Assembly: GCF_018687715.1 (NCBI RefSeq)
Contig: NC_056762.1
Coordinates: forward strand, 31,174,864-31,238,863
Source: Carya illinoinensis
Taxonomy: Eukaryota > Streptophyta > Magnoliopsida > Fagales > Juglandaceae
DNA length: 64,000 nt
Direction: 5' to 3'
The notes under the pieces were generated by a model. It searched no databases, was not told the origin of the DNA, and saw only the letters and a list, made by a program, of their open reading frames with translations. The translations under genes were made by a program, and so were the position numbers. Shown here piece by piece: positions 1 through 10,300 of the stretch (positions are counted from its first letter, which is position 1; the number at the start of each line of letters is the position of its first letter).

Positions 1-788
1 GTGAGCGCAGCACCACGCTACCGACTGCACCACAGGGTGCTCGCAGCACCATGGCGGTGCGTCCTCTCTTCGCCTCTCACTGGTGCGCTCTGCACCTCTT
101 GCATGTGGGTTGCCTGGGACAGCCATGCAAGCTTGCACAGACCATCAGCCATCAACGCACATCACGCTAGCAGAAACTTGGACAGCATAGCGTTGTGGTG
201 GTGGACTCAGCACCTGGTAGCACCCAAATGGTGCTCGACATTACACCTAGATGGCGTGGATCTTGGTGCTCATCGCGCAGCACAACGTGCGGCGTTTTGT
301 GTGGCTTGTGCTACTCGTAGCGAGTGGCATGGGCAGTGAGATCCCACTGTGCCCATCTGGGAAGCGTGGCATCGGTGCGCATTGTACCATGAACCAGTCC
401 GAACCACCTCTCACGATGGTATGGTTAGAATCACTTCATGCACTTGGGAAAAAAATTCTCAACATGCAGTGCATTTTAAACAGATTTTATCAAACAAACA
501 ATGCTAGCATAATTTAAATTGGAAACAACCGATCTTGCTCTTATACCAATGTTAGAAAAACTATATCAGAATATATAGCAAATGTGATATTATCTCGTTG
601 GAAATATCTTTAATCTAATGCGGTTGTTCCATAGATTTTTCAGCGTCGTTAATCGTTTGAAATCATCTCGTCGATTGTGAAATATACTACGTGATAATAT
701 ACCAGAACAACACCCACATATTCCACAACCTAGATGTCAGGGCTAGAGAGAATCATTTGAGAGAGAGATACCTTGTTGATTCAAAAAA
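1..788 (-). mobile_element. Possible edge of an LTR retrotransposon (internal region, PBS-like site, start of LTR)
   Basis: Read on the minus strand, positions 549-536 resemble TGGTATAAGAGC, one mismatch from the primer site complementary to initiator tRNA-Met (TGGTATCAGAGC). It sits directly next to TGTTAG on the plus strand at 550, as expected at an LTR/internal junction. That would put an LTR at 550 and rightward, and the internal region at 1-535 running off the window. The internal part is GC-rich (1-420) with no recognisable gag or pol motif. The outer LTR end was not found, so the element type and length are uncertain. Confidence 0.35.
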
Positions 789-1506
789 GTGTCTTATCCA
801 AAATGGGAAAGGGCTATATATAACCCTTGTAAGTGTAACCTCCGGCTGGCCATTAAGGGCCAGCCATCAAGTCTCATGAAGTGGCTTTTAAGCTACTTCA
901 TAACCCCCAAGAGAATGTGAGGAGGTACCCACTATGGGTGCCCCTTTCTTACAAAGCATTTTGACATCATTTGTAGTTTGTATTTGCCATATTTGCTTTG
1001 ATAATTCTCTATGCTATCCCTATGTTGAAGTTTCTCCATTTTTCTAATCTTGCCTTTGTTTGCATTGGTAATAGACACTCTTGATTGAGAAACACCCGCT
1101 AATTTTATGATAGAAGATTGACGTAAGTATCTAATTATGAATTTCTTAAAAGAGTGTCTTATTCAAAATGGGAAGGGCTATACATAACCCTTCTAAGTGT
1201 AACATTTGGCTGGTCATTAAGGGCCAACCATCAAGTCTCATGAAGCCACTTCATAACTCCCAAGAGAAGGTGAAGAGGTATCCACTATAAGTGCCCCTTT
1301 CTTAGAAAGCATTTTGACATCATTTGTAGTTTATATTTGTCATATTTGCTTTGATAATTCTCTATGCTATCCCTATGTTGAAGTTTCTCCATTTTTCTAA
1401 TCTTGCCTCTGTTTGCAGTGGTAATAGACACTCTTGACTGAGAAACACCCGTTAATTTTATGATAGAAGATTAACGTAAGTATCTAATTATGAGTTTCTT
1501 AAAAGT
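789..1506. repeat. Tandem duplication, 365-bp period, two copies
   Basis: Unit 1 (789-1153) and unit 2 (1154-1506) share almost their entire length. Common landmarks are GTGTCTTAT, a stretch ending CATCAAGTCTCATGAAG, AGCATTTTGACATCATTTG, and TCTAATTATGA followed by TTTCTTAAAAG. Unit 2 lacks about 12 bp near the CTTCATAAC block. The duplication probably lies inside the LTR-like sequence to its left. No coding potential was seen. Confidence 0.85.
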
Positions 1507-1754
1507 CAAACATTAATTTTGCAAAAATTGGGCAAATTCTTAAATTGCAAAAGCAAGAAAAACTCAAATATTGATTTTGCAATTAACCCTAATGAATTTG
1601 ATATTTGAAAGTTCATATCAATAAAGTAGAATTTATAAATTAAATACATATAAAAGATGTCAAAATAGTAACGTGGGTACAAAATATCATTTATATTTAT
1701 TTTTTCATATGCTTCTAAATAAGACTATTTACTTTCCATTACCTTATTTCAAAA

Positions 1755-1856
1755 CATTAAGGGCTTATTTTTGTTTTTTTGATACAACGCGGGAGGGGGT
1801 TTCGAACCCATGTTGTCCATTTGGAAAGAAACTGTGTGCTATTAGGCTATTAGGCT
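1755..1856 (-). mobile_element. Possible tRNA-derived SINE fragment
   Basis: On the minus strand, 1809-1798 reads GGGTTCGAAACCC, a good Pol III B box, and is followed by an A-rich end. A recognisable A box was not found at the usual distance, so this is a fragment or a chance match. Confidence 0.25.
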
Positions 1857-2058
1857 CTTAGAATATCCATATTGGCTTCATCAAAGCCATCTTCAAAATT
1901 TGATGAATAGTACAAGTTTTCCATAAATCTAAAATCCTCCTATCCATAATCTCATATTGAATTAGCCATTAGATTCATCAAACTAATAATATAATATTAT
2001 TTTTTTAATAATAATATTTTTTTTTTCATATTTTGCAATTAAACTAACTATATGTATA

Positions 2059-3187
2059 GAGTAAGTCTACTCATAAGCCCCTTGTTTCACCCACACACCA
2101 CACATCGATGATGTGGATTTGTTTTTTTTTCTTATACTTTACTGCATCTTACTCTCTAAATTGCTCTTTCTCCAGATCAAGTTTCCTATTCAAATTTATG
2201 AGAAAAAGACGTTCTCCTACCATCGTCTGCCATAGCCTTTCACCGCCAACAACTTCGTTCTCCTACTCCTGTGTTTCAAATCATCTTTTTACACTATGAT
2301 TCTCTCTATATGGCAATCTCTCTCTCTAAAAATTTTCAGTAAAAAGATTTCTCAAAAAACATTCTTCTGTTGTCATGTTTCAGATCATCTTTTTACACTA
2401 TGATTCTCTCTATGGCAATCTCTCTCTCTAAAAAATTTCAGTAAAAAGATTTCTCAAAAAACAAAATCCTACGATTCCATCAGGATGTCATCTTCCACTT
2501 TAAAGGAAACTGAAAAAGAAATTTTGCATAGGATGTCATCTATCGAATAAGCAACATGAGCGAGAATCAGGACTCCAAAGATGCCAACGATGAACTCCAG
2601 ACCCATTTCAACTGAAACGCTTTCGTTGATTTTCTCTGATCTCCACAGAGAACAACTCTGGAGTTAGATTATGACTCTCAAATTCCTTAACCAACAAAAA
2701 CAAAAAATAAGATGAGGGTCCTATGCAGTCCCATTCTCTTATTTTAAGTTCTCAAGTCACAGATCAAGAGATAGTTTTTTTCATGATTTATAGATGTTCG
2801 AAATAAAAGCTTGGAGATTTTCTTAGATCTCTAAGAGATTTTCTTGAGGGCTGTCGACAGGGAGAGGGATTCGGCAGAGGGATGGAGGGAGGGATTTCAA
2901 GGGGGATTTTTTAGTCCTCTTAGGACTTTTCATGAGGGGTATTGACGGTATAGAGGGATTCGGTTTTGGGAAGGGGGAGACGGATTCGGCAGAGGGAGGG
3001 GTTAGCGCTGAGGGAACATGATCTTCGGCAAAGGGAGAAGAAAATCTCTAGAAGAATGGAAGAAGGAGAGGGGAGGAGGGAAAGCACAACTCAACTTAGG
3101 CTAAACCATTTTTTTTAATAGATCGGGTCTACCACATCATCAGTGTGTGGTGTATGTGATCAGACCGGCTTAAGAGTAGAATTACTC
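2059..3187. mobile_element. Mutator-like non-autonomous element (1129 bp) with 9-bp target duplication
   Basis: The element is flanked by perfect 9-bp duplications ATATGTATA at 2050-2058 and 3188-3196. Its ends are inverted repeats: GAGTAAGTCTACTCATAAGC at the left, and GAGTAATTCTACTCTTAAGC as the reverse complement of the right, two mismatches in 20. The similarity extends inward to a shared GATGATGTGG motif about 55 bp in. A 9-bp duplication with long terminal inverted repeats is the Mutator superfamily signature. No transposase is present. The interior contains a purine-rich, UTR-like stretch (2840-3080) and an internal duplication, so captured host sequence is possible. Confidence 0.75.
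2273..2462. repeat. Tandem duplication, 104-bp period, inside the Mutator-like element
   Basis: Copy 1 (2273-2376) and copy 2 (2377-2462) both run from GTTTCA, through a shared stretch with TTTTTACACTATGATTCTC, to AAGATTTCTCAAAAAAC. They differ by a few substitutions and a 2-bp indel. Confidence 0.85.
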
Positions 3188-4007
3188 ATATGTATATTAA
3201 TAATTTAATTTGATATTTAAATTATTGATTTCCAATTAATTTTTTTTCTCAACCTAATTACCAACAAACACATTTTGCTAACCCTTATTCTACCTAACAA
3301 TCAAATATATAATAATTTAAGGAACCAACAAACACATATACAATTTGTTCATCCAGCAATTATATTATACCAATATTTCTTAATTCGAAGCGTTGAAAAA
3401 GGAGTACTTGTTCTAAAATTATATTGTAGATCAAAATATATATGTAAAAATTAAAAAAAAGTCATCATTATGCCCAATAACATTCACACAAATTACATAA
3501 AAGGTATGAAAAAAACTAAAAAAAGAAAAAGAAAAGTAGAATAAACATGGAACAAGGAGATTAAAGAAGCCAATTAATACTGTGAAAGCACACGACCAAT
3601 GGAAATCAAGCTAGGAATTATATTTCTCAGTCAAGTTCCTTTCCTCGTAAAGAATGCAACCATAGCAATTCCAATTTGTTTGTACTGAGTCTCGCTGCCC
3701 CGGACGTGTTTGCTTTGGCAGCATCGGTGCCCGTAGTAGAAGAATCACCAGTAACAGAAGCAATACCACCACCTGATGAGAGAGGAAAAATAAAAGGACA
3801 TTAGTTGGTCATTAAAATATAATAAAATAATCGACTGATAAGTATATAGTAGCCTTTCGAATTTGAAGAAAAATTTAAAAATTCTGTAACTCAAAACTCT
3901 CCATTATTTCATTTGCCGAGACTAATGCAGCTTTAATTTACATAGATTCATCTTTTTATGCATTTGGTTGGGCTTCTGATGAAGCCAATGCCAATACTCT
4001 TAGCCAT

Positions 4008-4212
4008 TAAAGATTTGTTTGGATTTAAAGATGAGATGAGATAATTTTATATGAAAATTGAATAAAATATTATTTTTTAATATTATTGTTATTTTAAATT
4101 TAAAAAAATTAAATTGAGGTTTGAAAAAATTAAAATTATTTATTATATTTTATATAAAAATTAAAAAAAATTATAATGATAAAATTTTAAATTAAATGAT
4201 AAATAATCTCCA
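4008..4212. mobile_element. MITE of the GATGAGATGAG family
   Basis: An AT-rich piece of about 200 bp opens with TTTGTTTGGATTTAAAGATG and continues GATGAGATAATTTTATATG, then runs of TTAAAAAAATTAAA. The same series of blocks recurs at 17275, 17640, 18500, 60385 and 61828. It lies just upstream of the DAD1 promoter region. Confidence 0.65.
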
Positions 4213-4394
4213 TTTCATTCATTTTCTTTACACTGAACAACTATATGCTAGGCTCATCAGATTCTTTGAATGACCATATTAGCCTCGTGACTTGCTGGAC
4301 GACCGACGACCCCTGAAACGGGTCAGCAGACTGTTTTGGTTTCCATCTGTTCGAATTTTTAGCAGTAGAGCACAGGGAGGAGAAGGGTTTTGCG
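4213..4394 (+). promoter_or_regulatory. DAD1 upstream / 5' UTR region
   Basis: This short interval separates the MITE ending near 4212 from the DAD1 ATG. It must hold the 5' UTR and core promoter, unless the transcript starts within the MITE. No clear TATA box was identified. Confidence 0.4.
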
Positions 4395-7300
4395 ATGGCG
4401 AAGTCGACGAGCAAGGACGCCCAAGCCCTTTTCCACTCTCTCCGTTCTGCTTATGCGTCCACCCCCACTAATCTCAAAGTCTCTCTCTCACTCGCTCGAT
4501 CGCTCACTTTATCTTTCTGAAAGTTAAGATTTTAACCCGGATTGTGTTCTTCCGCAGATAATCGATCTCTATGTGGGTTTCGCCGTATTCACTGCTCTGA
4601 TCCAGGTACTCTACGATTCAATATATCCATGTATGTGTATGAAATTGTTTTCTATCTCCAAGGTCAATGCGCCAGTAGTTGCGAACTGTTGAGTTTGACG
4701 CATTCCTGTTAAAATTCAGGAAAAGGACATAAGTTTGCGACTTATGTTTTGGTCGTTATGGTTATTATTTTTGATTTTGTTTAAGCTAGTGAAAATTTTA
4801 CTGGATCTGAGATCGGATAACGTATCAGTCGCAAGATCATGACCTATTATTCTCTTTTTCGAAACCAGGACAAGATCTATCTTTCTTTGTTCTTTATTAT
4901 TTTTTGAGAAATTGGTCGGCTAAAATAAGATCAGTGGTATTCCACTCTTGTACAAAGAATGATTTGTCGAAGGCGTGGGTATTGGCCCGCCTTGTCTGTA
5001 TTGAGCTCTATGCAGTAGTCTCATTTTTTCTGACAATCATTCCGTACGGAAAAATCTGCACGGGTAGTGATTATGGATTGGTGGATAATTTTAATCTACA
5101 CCACTTTCTCCATCAGGACATTCCTACAAATGTACAAAGATGTTTTATTATTCATAACTGCATTTTTATAGATACTTGAAGCCTCTTAATCATCTTTTGA
5201 TCCTTCATCTTCGCTTTGTTGAGATTATCAAGCCTTCGTTCTCTTCGCTTTGTTGAGATTATCAAGCCTTCGTTCTCTTCGCTTTGTTGAGATTATCAAG
5301 CCTTCGTTCGATTGACTAGAGTACTAATTTGAATACTCCAACTTTCGAATCCTCCTTTGTGCAAGGCTACAGATCACTTTTGGGAAGCTTAAAGCTCAAT
5401 TGAAATTTCCAAGGTTTATCAAGCAAAAATGCTTATATTGTGATTGTGAGTTTGAAGATGTGCCAGATGCTTCAAACAATGTTGGACTCATCTTAACCTA
5501 GTTCTTCAATGTTGGGTTGGTTAATATGGTGAGAAGCCAACACTTTGAGCATCACCCTTGCCAGGCCGACAATTTACCATGGGGATTTCACCATGATTAA
5601 TAGCGATGGAAACCCAGGGGGGCTATGGTTTTTATTTAAAGTATAAAAATATCGATAATTGAAAAAATTAGTTTGGCCCTATCAAAATTATAATTCATCT
5701 TTATATAGTTGATACATTGCTAAAAAATCCAACATATTTAACATACAATATTTATTTTTATATGTATAAAAAAATTAAAAGAATCGGTCTAGTGTAGACT
5801 ATGGAACAGTCCTCCCAATTATGTCTCTTAAAATTCTCAAGTGAATTTCAATTCTGTTGAGTTGTTTTGTTCTGATTATTACTTAATGCAGTGATGTTGA
5901 AACACCATACATGTGGGTTGATTTTGTTTATGATTTTTAGAGGTTCGGATTCAATCGGCTTATACAAAGATATATTTTATGTTCACTTTAGTGACTGTTA
6001 ATTTTGTTTAAGTTTTGCAAGTTGTAAAGAAAAATTGCATATCTTTTGTAACAACCCTTCCCGTGACATCTTTCATCTCAAAAGACAAAACATTTTTATC
6101 CAAGCCACTATCCCTACTTCATTTTTACAATCGAAATGAATAATGAGTTCCATGTCTCAAACCCATTCCCTCCCCCTCAGGGAATAAGAAGTTCTGGTTC
6201 CATCTTTGAAGACTAACCATGCTACTTCAAAAGTATGAAGTTGGGGTCACTCACTTCAATTGTCCTTGGATTTTGTATAGGATTGGATATACTCTTGATA
6301 TCATGAAGGACTATAAGGGTAAGGCCTGGTTTGGATAGTGAGAAGAGATGAGATGAGATTATCTGTGAATAGTAGTAAAATGGTTTGAGTTAATATTTTT
6401 ATAGAGTTTTTGGAAAAGAGAGAAAAAGTTGAATAAAAATATTATAGAGTTAAAACATTATGAAAATATTATTTTTTAATATATATATATTTTTTATTTG
6501 AAAAAGTTGAATTGTTTTTTGTGTTTTGTATGGAAGTTTGAGAAGGTTATAATTTTTTTTTTGATAAGTAAACAGTAGTATTAATAATAATAGGCATAGC
6601 CCAAGTACACAAGATGGTATACAAGAGGTAAGACCTATCTAGGTAGCTACAGTAGTCACTAGAAACTCATGTACATTTAGGCCATTAAAGTCTATAGCTA
6701 GCGACCACAGAAATAAAGTGCTGAAAAAAAAGATACAAAGCTCCTCCGTTGTCCTCTCCTTGTCTTCAAAAGTTCGTTCATTTCGCTCTTGCCAAATGCA
6801 CCACATAATGCAGATAGGTACCATCTTCCACACAGCTTTGATATGTAGATCTCCCCCCGGCATCGCCCAACTGGCTAGTAATTCAACTACTGACTTCGGC
6901 ATCACCCAGTTTAACCCTACACGACGGAATACTTCACACCACACGGCTCTAGCTGTCTCACAATGTAGCAGGAGATGATTCACTGACTCATCAGCTCTCT
7001 TACACATACAACACCAATCAGTAATGATTACCCGCTGCTTCCACAGATTATCGGTAGTCAGAATCTTACCCAGGGCTGCTGTCCAAATGAAGAACAGTGA
7101 TTTGGGCGGTGCTCTATTCCTCCACAATCTTCTCCATGGAAACGGAGCATTCGGTATAGCTGTAAGGGCCTTATAATAAGAGCGAACCGAGAAAATGCCC
7201 TTTCCCGTATATTTCCACCACAGCTTATCTTCATGCAATCCATTCGGCTTCATAGAGTACACTAGGTTGAAAAAATCTGTAAAACTGTTTACTTCCCAAT

Positions 7301-10300
7301 CATGTGCTGCTCTATAAAAAGTGACGTTCCAATGAACATGGTCCCCTGAGCGAACCAAAAGGTCCGCGACCGAAGCTTCTTGGTCACAAGCCACTTGATA
7401 TACACAAGGAAAAGCGTCCTTCAATGCCTCCTCCCCACACCAAATGTCCCTCCAAAAACTTACACGTGTGCCTTCCCCCACCAAAAGTTTAGTATGGTTG
7501 GCAAACAGATTCCATCCCCTTCTTATTTGCTTCCAAATCCCCACTCCATACGATCCATTCCCCTCTCTAGTACACCATCCCCCCATAGGCTGCCATATTT
7601 ACTGTGAACTACTACTTTCCATAAAGCTTCCGGCTCCATATTATATCTCCAAAACCATTTCCCTAGAAGAGCCCGATTGAATTTTCTCAAGTTCTTTATC
7701 CCCAATCCTCCTGAAGAAATTGGTCTGCAAACCGTGTCCCATTTGATTAGGTGAAACTTGAATTCATCCCCCAAACCACTCCAAAGGAAATCGCGATACA
7801 GTTTTTCAATCCTTGCCACCACCGAAGCTGGAATTGTAAACAAAGACAGAAAATAAGTGGGTAAGTTAGAAAGAGTCCTCTTTATCAAGGTCACCCGGCC
7901 TCCTTTCGACAAGTACAGTCTCTTCCATCCAGCCAATCTTCTCTCTATTTTCTCAATAACTGTATCCCATATAGCTATGGCTCGTGAAGCCGCCCCCAAC
8001 GGTAAACCCAAATATGTCATAGGAAGAGTGGCTACCTTACACCCCAACGTGTTAGCCAACTGTCGAGATCTACTCACATTCCCAACTGGTACTAATTCTA
8101 ATTTATCAAAATTTACTCTCAAACCTGATGCTGCTTCAAAGCATAACAGCAACGCTTTCAGAGTTCTAAGTTGTTCTTGATCAGCCTCACAGAAAATTAA
8201 AGTATCATCAGCAAAAAGTAAATGAGAGATTGAGATAATGCCCCTATTCAGATCACCCACAGAAAAACCAGCCAACAAACCATTGTTAACTAGAGCCATT
8301 AATATCCTACTCAGGGCTTCCATGATGATAACAAAGAGGAGTGGGGATAGCGGATCCCCTTGTCTTAGACCTCTCGAGCTGTTAAAAAAACCTTCTGGAC
8401 TGCCATTAATCAAAATTGAGAATCTTGCTGTTGAAATGCACCATCTAATCCACCTACACCATTTTTCCCCAAATCCACACCTCCTCAATAGATAGATAAG
8501 AAAGTCCCAATTTACATGATCATATGCCTTTTCCATGTCTAATTTACAAATAATCCCTGCCATACCGGATTTTAATCTACTATCCAAGCATTCATTGGCT
8601 ATTAAAACCAAATCCAGAATTTGACGACCCCTAACAAAGGCATTTTGTGGCTTTGAGATTATCTTACCAATGGACTCTCCCAACCTGTTTGCTAATACCT
8701 TTGAAATAATTTTATAGACCCCGTTAATGAGGCTAACGGGCCTATAATCCTTCACTTCCGCAGCCTCGGTCTTCTTCGGAATTAATGCAATAAAAGTCGT
8801 ATTCAAACTTTTCTGAAATTTCCCAGACGAGAATAATTCCTGGAAGACATTCAACAAATCCTCTTTTATCACCTCCCAACAAGTGTAGAAGAACCCCATC
8901 GAAAAACCGTCTGGTCCTGGCGCTTTGTCTTTCCCCATTCGTCTGATCACTTCGTATATCTCCTCTTCCTCAAACGCTCTTTCCAACCTTGCTGCTGTCT
9001 GCAGCTCAATGGAATAAAAAACAAGACCATCCACTCTAGGCCTCCATCCCTCCCTTTCTGTAAATAATTGTTCATAGAAATTCAGCACGTGTTCCCGTAT
9101 CACAGGGGCCTCAGTACCCTCTCTACCATTTATATTCAGCATCTCAATGGTATTATTCCTCCTATGAGAGTTTGCCACTCTATGGAAAAATTTCGTACTT
9201 CTATCCCCTTCTTTCAACCACAAAGCTCTTGATTTTTGTCGCCAAGAGATCTCTTCACAAGATAATACCCTTTCCAGCTCTGAAGTCAATTCTGCCTTTC
9301 TTGATCTTTCCTCTACGGTGAGAGCTCGACCTTCATTGATCCTATCAAGAACCTGCAATTCTCCCATCATGACTTTCTTTTGCTCCCCTAGATCCCCAAA
9401 AGATTGGGAATTCCACAGTTTTAGATCTTCCTTTAAAGCCTTTAGTTTGCCTGCAAGTATATGAGAGGGAGTGCCATTAAACTGATACAAGGACCACCAG
9501 CTCCTTACCCTATCCACAAAACCCTCACTTTTAAGCCACATGTTTTCAAACTTGAAGTACCTACGCCCACTTTGAATGCCTCCGCCATCCAGTAGAATTG
9601 GAAAGTGATCTGAGCATAGACGCGGCAATCTTCTTTGACAAACCTCTGGATACTGACATTCCCATTTTGGCGATATTAAGAATCTATCCAACCGTGACCA
9701 TGTCTGACTATTGGACCAAGTAAATGGGCCACCGATAAGTGGTAAATCCACCAAATTCAACTCAAAGATGCAATCAGAAAACTCTGTCATGGCTGGACGT
9801 ATACGACTATCCCCTGATCTTTCACTTGGGAACCTTGTGATGTTAAAGTCCCCTCCTATGCACCACGGGAGATCCCACCAGCTGTGTACCCCCGCAATTT
9901 CTTCCCAAAGTTGATGTCTGATGGTATCAACATTCGGTCCATAAATTCCTGCAAAAGCCCACAAAAAGTTATCTTCCACCATCTTAAGAGAGACGGCCAC
10001 CGTATATTCCCCTATGAACTCCTCTTCATCATCACCCTTTTGTCCCACATCACAAGAATACCCCCCGAAGCCCCATTCGAAGCCAAATAAACCCAGTCCA
10101 CGTATGGGCAATGCCATACACTTCTCACTATTTTTCTGGTTACCAGTTTCAACTTGGTCTCTTGTAGACATACAATATCCACCCGCCATTCTCGTAGCAA
10201 GTTTTTTATGCGAGAGCACTTATTATTCTCATTTAGCCCCCGAACATTCCACGAGACTATTTTTGGCTTCATAAAGAAACAAACGTACCCTTCCCTTTGA

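Larger units (their letters stand above)
1857..4003. mobile_element. Terminal-inverted-repeat element, interrupted by a Mutator-like insertion
   Basis: The left end (CTTAGAATATCCATATTGGC, from 1857) and the reverse complement of the right end (CTAAGAGTATTGGCATTGGC, ending 4003) agree at 14 of 20 positions and then share GGCTTCATCA. I read them as the two termini of one DNA element. Removing the later insertion at 2059-3187 leaves about 1.0 kb. No target duplication could be identified, so two independent fragments are the alternative. The inner right part (3630-3778) holds the unexplained exon-like stretch described in the findings. Confidence 0.4.

Noticed and set aside
1..517. Open frames of 112 and 88 codons at the left edge
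   Set aside because: GC-rich sequence beside an LTR-like junction; translations contain no gag/pol or host motif and begin at the window edge.
5209..5310. CRISPR-like array
   Set aside because: The three 34-bp units are contiguous with no spacers and lie in a plant intron; a simple tandem repeat explains it.
6718..10274. Several plus-strand open frames across the LINE (for example 6718-6978, 7857-8180, 8238-8495)
   Set aside because: They are antisense shadows of LINE ORF2, and their counterparts recur at the same relative positions in the second LINE copy. No independent motif or start context.
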